Of a stretch of DNA of 64,000 bases, positions 8,597-16,745 are shown one piece after another. Origin of the DNA: Microcoleus sp. bin48.metabat.b7b8b9.023. GTDB lineage: Bacteria > Cyanobacteriota > Cyanobacteriia > Cyanobacteriales > Microcoleaceae. Position numbers and translations under genes: made by a program. The stretch covers positions 81,589 to 145,588 of the forward strand of contig NZ_JAAFKG010000009.1 in NCBI RefSeq assembly GCF_013299185.1. Direction: 5' to 3'. The notes beneath the pieces were generated by a model. The model was not told the DNA's origin. It made no database searches and saw only the letters and a program-made list of their open reading frames with translations. Every line of letters starts with the position of its first letter. Positions within the stretch are counted from its first letter, which is position 1.

Positions 8597-9472
8597 TCAC
8601 AGAAGAGGGGTAGGTTTGAGTAGGTTTTTAGAAGCGCTGGCAATCACCTCTTCAGAAAACTTGGCCAGGTCTGTACCTCGCATGAAATCGGTCAATAGGG
8701 CAACTGTTGAGTAAGAATCGATATTGGCTGCACCATTGTTTGTGAGAATGTCGTCGTAATGCACGGTTCTAAAGTCAAGACTGAAGCGCGTTGACCCCGA
8801 TGTATTCGGAACAGCAGAGTGCATCTGTGCCCCTGAAAAGAGAATTACTCCCCCTGCCGGACAGACGATCCGAATTTCCGGCTCAATTTCGATCTGTTGT
8901 TCTGGATGCGGAAATTCAGCCTCCCGAAAGTTGTTTTTATAATCTTGTTCTTGATTAAAGCTACGAGAGTCATTGTTGACTGGCTGCTTCCAGTACAAGG
9001 GATGGAATGCCAATGCACTTTCAGATTCAAATTCGGAGATGGGTATCCACCAGTTGATTAAGCACTGAGGTGCAGCATACCAAGTATCTCGATGCGGATC
9101 GTGAAACATTCCTTCATTGTTCGGCAAATAGCCTCGGGCAGGTACGATTCGTAACTGTGGTAAATCAAAATAAGTCTTGCTTAAGTCACACTCAAACTCT
9201 TGCAGCAGCGACTGAACCAGTTGCTTGGTTTGAGGGTGATTCATAATCTGGTGTTTGAGGGAAGATTCAGCAGCCAAAAATTTCTCAACTGGCAAACCGT
9301 CCTCTATTACTGAAGGTATCGGTGAACCGAAAGTTGCTTCGAGCAGATCGCAGACCAATTGGTGGAGTGCGATCACACTTGGACAAGCAGAAAAGACAAA
9401 AAGTTGACCATTATAAAGACGCTGCCGTCTTACATCGTCTTTAACGCTAGAATCAAAGTAAATAGTATTCAT
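8597..9472 (-). CDS. 2OG-Fe(II)-type (phytanoyl-CoA dioxygenase-like) oxygenase
   Basis: This 291-residue protein shows the double-stranded beta-helix signature of non-haem iron oxygenases: an HxD pair (HDPHRDTWY, His127/Asp129), a distal iron-binding His (GAQMHSAVPN, His218) and a downstream Arg (STRFS, Arg229) positioned to bind 2-oxoglutarate. Such enzymes hydroxylate, desaturate or cyclise small molecules, or hydroxylate peptides and lipids. It is the last gene of the operon starting with the fused aminodeoxychorismate synthase, 26 bases after the methyltransferase stop. I infer a tailoring step on a product of that operon; the substrate cannot be read from the sequence. Confidence 0.75.
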   Translation of the reverse strand: MNTIYFDSSVKDDVRRQRLYNGQLFVFSACPSVIALHQLVCDLLEATFGSPIPSVIEDGLPVEKFLAAESSLKHQIMNHPQTKQLVQSLLQEFECDLSKTYFDLPQLRIVPARGYLPNNEGMFHDPHRDTWYAAPQCLINWWIPISEFESESALAFHPLYWKQPVNNDSRSFNQEQDYKNNFREAEFPHPEQQIEIEPEIRIVCPAGGVILFSGAQMHSAVPNTSGSTRFSLDFRTVHYDDILTNNGAANIDSYSTVALLTDFMRGTDLAKFSEEVIASASKNLLKPTPLL

Positions 9473-9498
9473 TGACCTAATATCTGGGCATAACTGAA

Positions 9499-10296
9499 TT
9501 ATTCGTTGAGACTCTTGAACTGTTTGATTCCGGCAACTGCGTACCAGTTACGAGTAAATAAGAACTCATCGACACTTGCTTGTTGACAAAGCTCTGAAAA
9601 CCATCGTTCTGCTCGATCAGAGGGAAACCCTGCTTCCACAATCCAGTTGCGAATTCGCTCAAAGAAAGGTTTGTCAAAGTCGCGATCGATGCGAACACGG
9701 GCATCAACTGTGATGTCAGTCAGTCCTAAATGCTTAAACATACTGGGTAATTTTCGACCCATCCAACCATCGCTCCAGTAATCGGCGGCAGCATTGAGAA
9801 CACTGCGGGTGAGTTGCTTGTCACCGGGATAAAGCACCGCCGTTTCAAAATCTTGATCTAAAACTGCGATCGTTCCACCTATCTTAGTGACTCGCACCAT
9901 TTCTTTTAAGATGTCTGCCGCCCTTGGTACATGAGCAAGCACAGCCGCAACATAAACGAGATCGAAAGTTTCATCTGGATAAGGCAGGTGAGTCGCATCT
10001 GCCGCCTCAAATTGATAGGATGGAAACCGCTGGCTGGCATTGGTAATCAAATACTGATTGAGATCGACTCCATAAAAAGATGGGGTGACGATCGCCTTCA
10101 ATGTGCGATCGCAAACCTCTAAGAGATGACCTGTTCCACAACCCACATCCAGAATTTTGGTTGGTGTTGAATCTTTCAGGATTGTTTGAAAAAACCAACT
10201 GATAATATCTGAGTAGTATGTATCCAACCGATCGAGCAAAACTTTCTCGGCGGCAATCTCTTGAGCAGGGTCGTGATTTCTAGCATCCAGAACCAT
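9499..10296 (-). CDS. Class I SAM-dependent methyltransferase
   Basis: The 265-residue product has motif I of the Rossmann-type methyltransferases (ILDVGCGTGH, residues 48-57), an acidic residue binding the SAM ribose (YGVDLN), and motif-IV-like DETFDLVYVAAVLAHVP. This is the UbiE/COQ5 style common in small-molecule methylation. It starts 20 bases after the chorismate-mutase-fold gene and is followed after 26 bases by the oxygenase gene, so the three are almost certainly co-transcribed. In known p-aminophenylalanine pathways a methyltransferase (PapM) N-methylates the product; a similar role is possible but unproven. Confidence 0.85.
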   Translation of the reverse strand: MVLDARNHDPAQEIAAEKVLLDRLDTYYSDIISWFFQTILKDSTPTKILDVGCGTGHLLEVCDRTLKAIVTPSFYGVDLNQYLITNASQRFPSYQFEAADATHLPYPDETFDLVYVAAVLAHVPRAADILKEMVRVTKIGGTIAVLDQDFETAVLYPGDKQLTRSVLNAAADYWSDGWMGRKLPSMFKHLGLTDITVDARVRIDRDFDKPFFERIRNWIVEAGFPSDRAERWFSELCQQASVDEFLFTRNWYAVAGIKQFKSLNE

Positions 10297-10316
10297 AAAA
10301 TTTTAATCTCCTTGAA

Positions 10317-10595
10317 TCAATTTTTTTCAATAATTTCATCTTCCATCCGACAGCTTTCTTGAATGATTAAACTGTACAAATGAAGCATGAAATCAGGGGT
10401 AATCCCCTGTTCTATACCTAGCTCCTGACGGCGCTTCTTCACTTCTTCTACTCGTCCCGGTTGCATCATGGGAATCCCCTCTGCTTTTTTGAAATGAGCA
10501 ACCTGTCTACACACTTCAAATCGTTTACCTAACACTTCAATAATCTGAGCATCTAAGGCATCAATTTCTTGTCTAAACTGTTCGAGCTGATTCAT
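10317..10595 (-). CDS. Chorismate-mutase-fold (AroQ-type) protein with altered active site
   Basis: This 92-residue all-helical protein has the AroQ pattern: FRQEIDALDAQIIEVLGKR, then AHFKK, then the C-terminal helix IIQESCRMED. Aligned with E. coli chorismate mutase at a constant offset of three residues, Arg8, Arg25, Lys36, Arg48 and Ser81 match Arg11, Arg28, Lys39, Arg51 and Ser84. Asp48, Glu52 and Gln88 are replaced by Gln45, Val49 and Glu85. That fits a relative acting on another substrate, such as 4-amino-4-deoxychorismate (PapB-like) or isochorismate (PchB-like lyase). It follows the fused aminodeoxychorismate synthase by 112 bases, which favours the first. Ordinary chorismate mutase remains possible. 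Confidence 0.8.
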   Translation of the reverse strand: MNQLEQFRQEIDALDAQIIEVLGKRFEVCRQVAHFKKAEGIPMMQPGRVEEVKKRRQELGIEQGITPDFMLHLYSLIIQESCRMEDEIIEKN

Positions 10596-10707
10596 GGCTG
10601 AATTTTACCTCTAATACACAAACTATACCAGACAAATCTCCATCCTTTTTTAAGCCCCTGATTTACTCAGTTAATTTTTCATAACCATCCGTAGTTGTTG
10701 TTTCTAA

Positions 10708-12825
10708 TCACAGAATGTGATATGTGTCTGGTTCAGATGTTCCGTGCATTGTCAGAACCAGAGCGTCGATTAAGGCTTTGGCTTTAAGCAGCGTTTCCTG
10801 AAACTCCATCTCAGGATCGGAAAGCGCTATAATTCCGCCACCGATACCAATCGAGGTTCGATCGGGTGTCAAAACAGCAGTCCGAATCACAATATTCAAA
10901 TCGGCTGAACCATTCAAGCCCAAAAAGCCGATCGCCCCGGAATAAACTCCCCGCGCCTCTTGTTCCAGGCGATCGATAATTTGCATAGTGCGGATTTTGG
11001 GGGCACCAGTCATCGATCCTCCCGGAAATGAAGCCCGCACGCAATCCACCGCTTGTAGATTTGAACGTAACCGCCCGCGTATCGTTGTCACCAACTGATG
11101 TACTGTTGCATAGGTTTCCACATCCATTAACTTCGGTACCTGAACGCTACCCACTTCACAGACTCGTCCCAAATCATTGCGTAACAGATCCACAATCATC
11201 AGATTTTCAGCCCGGTCTTTTTCGCTGTTGCGTAGCTGCTCTCGGAGGATAAAATCTGCTTCAGGGGTTTCTCCTCGGTGTAGCGTTCCCTTAATGGGCT
11301 TAGTTTCTACCCAACCTTGGCGATCGATCCGCAAAAACCGTTCTGGAGATGAACAGGCGATCGCTATCTCACCAAAGCGCAAAAATGCAGAGTAAGGAGC
11401 AGGATTGATTTTACGTAATGTCCGATAGAACGTCAATGGGTCGGGGATCGCATCGGTGTGAAGCTGATTCGTCAGGCAAACTTGATAGGTTTCCCCTTCG
11501 TGAATTTCGTCCAAGCACTGGTGGATATCTTGGATGTAATTTTGGTAAGTGCGACTCAAACGGAACTTGACTGGCTGAGAATTTCCCTGGGGTACAAGGG
11601 TTGCCAGAGGCGCAAGGGTTTCGAGTTGTTGTTGGATAGTATCAAACCAAGTTTCTACCTGTTCTGTTTGTCCTTTTTTGATTAATTGGAGCAAATAAAG
11701 ACACTGTTCTTGGTGATCGATGGCAATGATGCGATCGGCAAGTAAGAAAATTGCATCAGGTAATGGTGAAGAATGCACCAATGACGATCCCGACTCTGCC
11801 TTGAGTTCATAGCCAAAATAGCCAACAAATCCACAATTAAAATCAAACGGTAAACCATCAGCTTGGCAACTTCGGAGGTCAATTTCTCGTTTGAGATACT
11901 CGAAAATACTTTCTCTGCGATGGGTCACCCGATCTGACTGTGTGATAATAAGTTCTTGGGTTAGAGTATGGTATCGCACCAATAGACTGTTTACCCCGCT
12001 TCCGTCACCCATAAACGAGAAGCGAGATAGACCAAGTTCCACACGGCTGCTATCTAGCCAAAAAGCGTTCGGTGCATCCTCAAACAACTGTACAAATATT
12101 TGTTCTGTATTTGGGCAAATATCCAACTTCCGCGTATACAATTCAAACTGCTGAGACTCTTCTTGGTAGGAGTCATCTATAGCAGGAGCAACAGATCCAT
12201 ATCCTGTCCAATACTGTTTTACTGAACTTCTTGATGACTTCTCAGTAAATTGCAGCGTAATCTCTCTAAAGTTTTCTATTAATCTTTGTCCATATTCTGT
12301 ACAGATAGACTCTGGGTGAAACTGCACCCCCCAAAAAGGTAGATGCCGATGACGCAATCCCATCACCAGTCCTTCTTCAGTCCAAGCAATTTTTTCTAGG
12401 CACTCAGGTAGTTCATCAGCAACTAACAGGGAGTTATAGCGCACCACAGAAAATTGACTGGGAATGCCTTGGAATAATTCCGAATCATTGTGATAAATTT
12501 TACTGAGTCTACCGTGTCGAACTTCCGGTGCATGAATCACTTTTCCACCATGTAGGTAGCCAAGTCCTTGATGCCCCAGACAAACTCCCAGCAAGGGCAC
12601 ATCCACTTTCTCAATTATCTGTCGGCAGACTCCAAAATCTTCTGACCTTTCTGGACGACCGGGACCTGGAGAAATTACAATATTGTCGAATGCAATTTCT
12701 TTGACTTCATCCCAGTTAAGCCGATCGTTACGAATTACCAGAGGCAGCTCCCCATTTACCTCAGCAATCATCTGGTACAGATTAAAGGTATAAGAGTCAT
12801 AGTTGTCAATAATTAAGGTTCGCAT
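10708..12825 (-). CDS. Fused aminodeoxychorismate synthase (PabA-PabB / PapA type)
   Basis: This 705-residue fusion has an N-terminal class I glutamine amidotransferase domain (residues about 1-195; nucleophile Cys82 in GVCLGHQGLG, His/Glu in QFHPES) and a C-terminal chorismate-binding domain (about 220-705). The latter has PIKGT near residue 509, whose Lys is the PabB nucleophile (TrpE has Ala there), and SMTGAPKIRTMQIID. The expected reaction is chorismate plus glutamine to 4-amino-4-deoxychorismate. This domain order is seen in plant and actinobacterial folate enzymes and in PapA of p-aminophenylalanine pathways; PhzE has the reverse order. No PabC lyase is nearby; a mutase-fold gene, a methyltransferase and an oxygenase follow. 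Confidence 0.92.
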   Translation of the reverse strand: MRTLIIDNYDSYTFNLYQMIAEVNGELPLVIRNDRLNWDEVKEIAFDNIVISPGPGRPERSEDFGVCRQIIEKVDVPLLGVCLGHQGLGYLHGGKVIHAPEVRHGRLSKIYHNDSELFQGIPSQFSVVRYNSLLVADELPECLEKIAWTEEGLVMGLRHRHLPFWGVQFHPESICTEYGQRLIENFREITLQFTEKSSRSSVKQYWTGYGSVAPAIDDSYQEESQQFELYTRKLDICPNTEQIFVQLFEDAPNAFWLDSSRVELGLSRFSFMGDGSGVNSLLVRYHTLTQELIITQSDRVTHRRESIFEYLKREIDLRSCQADGLPFDFNCGFVGYFGYELKAESGSSLVHSSPLPDAIFLLADRIIAIDHQEQCLYLLQLIKKGQTEQVETWFDTIQQQLETLAPLATLVPQGNSQPVKFRLSRTYQNYIQDIHQCLDEIHEGETYQVCLTNQLHTDAIPDPLTFYRTLRKINPAPYSAFLRFGEIAIACSSPERFLRIDRQGWVETKPIKGTLHRGETPEADFILREQLRNSEKDRAENLMIVDLLRNDLGRVCEVGSVQVPKLMDVETYATVHQLVTTIRGRLRSNLQAVDCVRASFPGGSMTGAPKIRTMQIIDRLEQEARGVYSGAIGFLGLNGSADLNIVIRTAVLTPDRTSIGIGGGIIALSDPEMEFQETLLKAKALIDALVLTMHGTSEPDTYHIL

Positions 12826-12894
12826 CTAGCCTTTCTCAAAAAGAGGAGGTACAATTATAGTTGTGAGTCGATCATTAATAGTTGTGAGTCGAGA

Positions 12895-12984
12895 GGCTGA
12901 GTCAGGGTCGATCGTCGCTTTCACTTGATCGGCTGCTGCGGCTGAGTCGGGGTCGATCGTCGCTTTCACTCGATCGGCTGCTGC
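12895..12984. repeat. Two 45-bp tandem direct repeats
   Basis: Two near-identical 45-base copies beginning GGCTGAGTC and ending GATCGGCTGCTGC, with a shorter duplicated ATAGTTGTGAGTCGA at 12856-12892. They lie upstream of the minus-strand operon and the plus-strand amylase, in what should be a divergent promoter region. Confidence 0.9.
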
Positions 12985-13200
12985 GAGCGCGACCTTTAAT
13001 TAGAGCTGCATTACCTTTTGGGTTCTATATTGCTCACTCCGTTTTTGTCAGTTACATGATACATCATCTATCTGAGAAAGGCTATATTTTACGATTTTTT
13101 GATCGACAAAACTCGATCGAGTGTATATTCTCTACCAAAAGCTAGATCTCCTAGAAACATCTGCTAATGTAGCCTAAGCCGTAAAAGACAGGAAAATTGT

Positions 13201-14667
13201 ATGCAAATCCAAACGCCGGACTGGGTTAAACACGCGGTATTCTACCAAATATTCCCCGATCGCTTCGCTAAAAGCAAACAGCCGCGCAAACGCCTGCTGC
13301 AAAACTTCATGTGGGAAGAATGGCACGAAATCCCCACCCTCCAAGGGTACAAAGGCGGCGACTTGTGGGGCGTGATGGAAGAGCTAGACTACCTGCAAGA
13401 CTTAGGCATAAACGCAATTTATTTCACCCCGATATTTCAGTCTGCCTGCAATCACCGCTACCACACCCACGACTACTATCAAGTCGATCCGATGTTGGGT
13501 GGCAATCCAGCGTTTAAAGAGCTTCTAGACGCCGCCCACGATCGCAACATCAAAATCGTCCTCGACGGCGTATTCAACCACGCCAGCCGCGGCTTTTTCT
13601 TCTTCCACGATATCCTCGAAAACGGCCCCCATTCTCCTTGGGTAGATTGGTTTAAAATAGAAGGCTGGCCGCTATCTGCCTACGACGGTAATTTTCCTGC
13701 TAATTACGCAGGTTGGGATGGCAATCGAGCCTTGCCGGAATTCAATCACGACAATCCAGAAGTACGAGAATACATCATGGAAATTGCCGAATACTGGATT
13801 AAATTCGGCATTGATGGCTGGCGGCTAGATGTTCCTTTTGAAATTAAAACTCCCGGATTTTGGCAAGAATTTCGAGAGCGAGTCAAAGCAATTAATCCCG
13901 AAGCTTACATTGTCGGCGAAGTTTGGGAAGATGCGAGAGAATGGCTCGACGGCAGTCAATTTGACGGAGTGATGAATTATCTGTTTGCGGCGCCGACTAT
14001 TGCTTTTGCAGCGGGCGACAGAGTAGATTTAGCTCAAATTGAAGGTCGTTCTTACCATCCCTATCCGCCGCTGTTTGCTAAAGAGTATGGGGACAAAATC
14101 CAGCACGTTTTGGAACTGTACCCGTGGCCGATACAGCTAACTCAACTTAATTTGTTGGCGAGTCACGATACAGCCCGGTTGATCTCAATTGCTGGAGGCG
14201 ATAAAGCTAGCGTAGAACTGGCTAATTTGCTGCTGTTAACTTTTCCCGGAGCTCCCAGCATTTACTACGGCGATGAAGTTGGTTTGCCCGGTGCTCTAGA
14301 TCCTGATTCCCGCCGCGGTTTTCCCTTAGAAGCTAACTGGGAACTTGAGGTTTTAGATTACCACAAGCAGTTGATAGCTTTGCGGCATAAATACGCTGCC
14401 CTCCGCACCGGAGACTACCAAATTCTATTTGCTGAGGGAACGGTTTACGTTTTTGCCCGAATTTTGGGGGATGAGGAAATAGTTGTTGCTGTCAATGTCG
14501 CGACTGAAGAGGCAAATATTAGTTTTGAAGCAGCTACTTTGAAATCTCCTCACGAGAAATTGCTGTTTGGTAAAGGCGAGTTTGTTTGGAAAGGTGAAGG
14601 GAAAACTCGGCAGTTAGAATTGATGCTGCCGGCGCGATCGGGCTTAATTTTAGGTTCGCACAATTAG
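13201..14667 (+). CDS. GH13 alpha-amylase family enzyme (cyclomaltodextrinase/neopullulanase-like)
   Basis: The 488-residue product is a complete GH13 TIM barrel: region I DGVFNHAS, region II GWRLDVP (nucleophile Asp about residue 213), region III GEVWE (acid/base Glu about 240) and region IV ASHDT (Asp about 322). The N-terminal YQIFPDRFA and the layout match cyclomaltodextrinase/maltogenic-amylase relatives, but the N-terminal CBM34 domain of that group is missing. No signal peptide is present, so it probably works in the cytosol on glycogen-derived maltodextrins. It stands alone, 375 bases from the divergent aminodeoxychorismate operon. Confidence 0.92.
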   Translation: MQIQTPDWVKHAVFYQIFPDRFAKSKQPRKRLLQNFMWEEWHEIPTLQGYKGGDLWGVMEELDYLQDLGINAIYFTPIFQSACNHRYHTHDYYQVDPMLGGNPAFKELLDAAHDRNIKIVLDGVFNHASRGFFFFHDILENGPHSPWVDWFKIEGWPLSAYDGNFPANYAGWDGNRALPEFNHDNPEVREYIMEIAEYWIKFGIDGWRLDVPFEIKTPGFWQEFRERVKAINPEAYIVGEVWEDAREWLDGSQFDGVMNYLFAAPTIAFAAGDRVDLAQIEGRSYHPYPPLFAKEYGDKIQHVLELYPWPIQLTQLNLLASHDTARLISIAGGDKASVELANLLLLTFPGAPSIYYGDEVGLPGALDPDSRRGFPLEANWELEVLDYHKQLIALRHKYAALRTGDYQILFAEGTVYVFARILGDEEIVVAVNVATEEANISFEAATLKSPHEKLLFGKGEFVWKGEGKTRQLELMLPARSGLILGSHN

Positions 14668-14683
14668 TTTAAGAACATAGGTT

Positions 14684-14738
14684 TGTAGTGAGGACTTTAG
14701 TCCTCTGATTGCGGACTAAAGTCCTCACTACAAACCGA
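14684..14738. repeat. Palindromic unit GTAGTGAGGACTTTAGTCCTC
   Basis: An inverted repeat, TTTGTAGTGAGGACTTTAGT and its complement, just after the amylase stop. It belongs to the same family as 3131-3424 and 28762-28828 and may form the 3' hairpin of the amylase transcript. Confidence 0.9.
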
Positions 14739-15221
14739 CAGAATGTGATAGGTAAGAATTTTGTTGAGTTTGGGTATGTTTTCCATCCAAGAGGCAATAG
14801 GATTAGGAATTTTGGTAAAGGGCTCGTCAGTGGGTGGTAATACCAATTTTCTAAAATCGTGCAACACTCGAAGACCCCCCCTAGCCCCCCCTTGCCAAGG
14901 GGGGGGACAAGAATACTGTTATTTCGTTTAAAATTGGTATAAGACGGTGTAGGGGCCGGGACTTTACAATAAATTTAACAAATCGGCTGCTTCAATAACA
15001 GTCACGAGTGTTCTGAAAGAATCGGCATTGGTGGCAGTCTCGATAATATCAGCCATGATGTTTTTCTGGAGTGGAAATAGCAGAAAATTAATCTGGGGCG
15101 ACGATCATTTTAGGTATTTAAAAATAGCAGAAAATTGATCGGAAGGCTGATGATTGTTTGACGAACTATAGGTTACTCTAATTGCTGGTGCGGATGGTTG
15201 AGTGCGATCGACCTTTTTGGC
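14739..15221. other. Intergenic with a CCCCCCTAGCCCCCC-type repeat
   Basis: A C-rich/G-rich inverted element (about 14873-14912, CCCCCTTGCCAAGGGGGG) of the same class as that inserted in hisC. No gene is visible in the rest. Confidence 0.7.
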
Positions 15222-15647
15222 TTATCCTGGGGTGACATCCTCGCCTTTGCCCAAAAACTGCTGGAGAATCTCTCCGGGATCTCTGTCCCAGGTATCGATA
15301 TGTTGGTAAATTAAGCCCTCTGGATCCAGCTTGTATGTAGAATAGCCGTTGAAGAAGATCCGAGCTTTCCAGGGTACGCGCAGTGTCCCGCGAACAGTCC
15401 AAGTTGCCACAATAGTATCAGGGGTTGTCTGACTTACGTCGTGCAGGTCGAAGTAAATCTCGGTGAAAAATAGCTGCCCGTGAAATCGCAAAGTCCAAAA
15501 GATAATGCGATAGTTGATTTTTCCTTTAAATTTGTTAACTGGGTCTTGAAAAAAAACATCTTTTGTATAAATGTGGTAGGAAATGTCTTTCTCAAAAAGC
15601 GTCGGGAGATCTGCTTTGAGGATGTCTACTGTTTGTTCTACCTGCAT
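15222..15647 (-). CDS. DUF2358 (SnoaL-like) protein
   Basis: From the ATG at 15647 this is a 141-residue protein of the DUF2358 family, an NTF2/SnoaL-like alpha+beta fold found in cyanobacteria and plastids: VDILKADLPTLFEKDISYH, FFQDPVNKFKG, ATWTVRGTLRVPWKARIFFN and HIDTWDRDPGEILQQF. Its function is not established. The frame stays open to 15836, but that extension would overlap the start of the divergent gene at 15705 and has no family resemblance, so I use the shorter start; a TTG at 15668 is another option. Confidence 0.8.
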   Translation of the reverse strand: MQVEQTVDILKADLPTLFEKDISYHIYTKDVFFQDPVNKFKGKINYRIIFWTLRFHGQLFFTEIYFDLHDVSQTTPDTIVATWTVRGTLRVPWKARIFFNGYSTYKLDPEGLIYQHIDTWDRDPGEILQQFLGKGEDVTPG

Positions 15648-15704
15648 TTGATATTCGATCGCGCTCAAGCTACCACCTTGTGACACTATTGTGTGTAAGT
15701 TTAA

Positions 15705-16262
15705 ATGGATAATCTCGATCGACAGCAAGAGCATCCAAAACTTGATACATCTAATTATATTGTCCGATCTCGCCTTTGGGCCGATCGGGACTTGGGACAT
15801 CGAAACCTTGGCACAGATTTGATTGAACACCCCCACTCATCTGACATTCTCGCAGAAATCAACGGCGGCAAGCTGTTGATGGTAGATAGCCGTCGCCGAA
15901 ACGGTCTAATTTTGATTAAAGGCTTCCATGCGGAGTTTGCCGGGCCTGGTGCTGCCGTTGGAGGTGCTTTTGATGCTGATTCGCAGCAGGCGATTCCTGT
16001 GGGAGATTTTTGTTTTGTTTGCCCTCTATCTCCCGCAGAAAGACAGAAAGCTTTCGGAATTAGGCGGCATTGGGTGCGGTTAACGGAACAGTTAACGGCA
16101 AAGTCTGTAGCTGCGGAACGCGCACAAATGATTTTAACTCAGTTTGAACAATATTTTGATTCGGAAACAGTGGCACAAATTCCCGATCGAGCTTTGGCAC
16201 TTTTAGTCGGCGTATTTCCACAAACTATTCGCGCGGCGCGACAAGGAAACGATCGGTTATAA
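15705..16262 (+). CDS. Conserved cyanobacterial protein of unknown function
   Basis: This is a 185-residue soluble protein divergent from the DUF2358 gene with about 57 bases between starts. Visible features are a Gly/Ala-rich centre (HAEFAGPGAAVGGAFDAD) and a helical C-terminus (ILTQFEQYFD ... LLVGVFPQTIRAARQG). I do not recognise a domain. Codon use and the HIP1-like sites look native. No signal peptide or membrane segment is seen. Confidence 0.6.
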   Translation: MDNLDRQQEHPKLDTSNYIVRSRLWADRDLGHRNLGTDLIEHPHSSDILAEINGGKLLMVDSRRRNGLILIKGFHAEFAGPGAAVGGAFDADSQQAIPVGDFCFVCPLSPAERQKAFGIRRHWVRLTEQLTAKSVAAERAQMILTQFEQYFDSETVAQIPDRALALLVGVFPQTIRAARQGNDRL

Positions 16263-16296
16263 ATTGGTGTAGATAGCTTATGCTGCGATCGCGCTG

Positions 16297-16692
16297 CTAC
16301 AAGCTCCACTCGGCATTCTGCAAAACAACTCGATAGCCATCTGGGTCTTCAAAGGTCACTCCATCTTTGTCCCAGTAGGGATTGTAGGAGTTTACAGGCT
16401 CAAATCCCATTGCTTTCATTCGCTCAACAGCTTGCTGCCATTCTTGTTGGTTAGGAAGGTAAAAGACGATAAGATTGTCTTTAGTTGGAGCGCCACCTAC
16501 AATATGTCCCCGTTGATGGATGAATTCAAAGTGGTGGCTTTCTCCTGGCATCCCAACCATTACTCCGTCAAAATCTTCATGGTTTTCAAAACTATCGAGG
16601 ATTTGCAGCCCTAAACCCTCTGTGTAGAAATGAACAACTCGATCGAGGCAATCCGTTGGACGAGCAACCCGTAAAACCTTTCCTTGAAGCAT
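16297..16692 (-). CDS. VOC-fold (glyoxalase/bleomycin-resistance family) protein
   Basis: This 131-residue single-domain protein has the VOC pattern: RPTDCLDRVVHFYTEGLGL at the start, HHFEFIHQRG in the middle and VTFEDPDGYRVVLQN at the end (Glu near the last strand). VOC proteins bind a metal and carry out isomerase, dioxygenase or resistance roles; the substrate here is unknown. The start at 16692 is chosen because GGAGGAGATATAT precedes it; an upstream in-frame ATG at 16707 would lie within that ribosome-binding site. Confidence 0.85.
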   Translation of the reverse strand: MLQGKVLRVARPTDCLDRVVHFYTEGLGLQILDSFENHEDFDGVMVGMPGESHHFEFIHQRGHIVGGAPTKDNLIVFYLPNQQEWQQAVERMKAMGFEPVNSYNPYWDKDGVTFEDPDGYRVVLQNAEWSL

Positions 16693-16745
16693 ATATATCT
16701 CCTCCAAATTTATTTTTGTGTTAAGCAGAAACTGGATACCGAATA

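Noticed and set aside
10708..12825. Anthranilate synthase (TrpEG) or PhzE
   Set aside because: The PIKGT lysine favours aminodeoxychorismate synthase, and PhzE has the opposite domain order.
15648..15836. N-terminal extension of the DUF2358 gene
   Set aside because: It overlaps the start of the divergent gene at 15705 and lacks family similarity.
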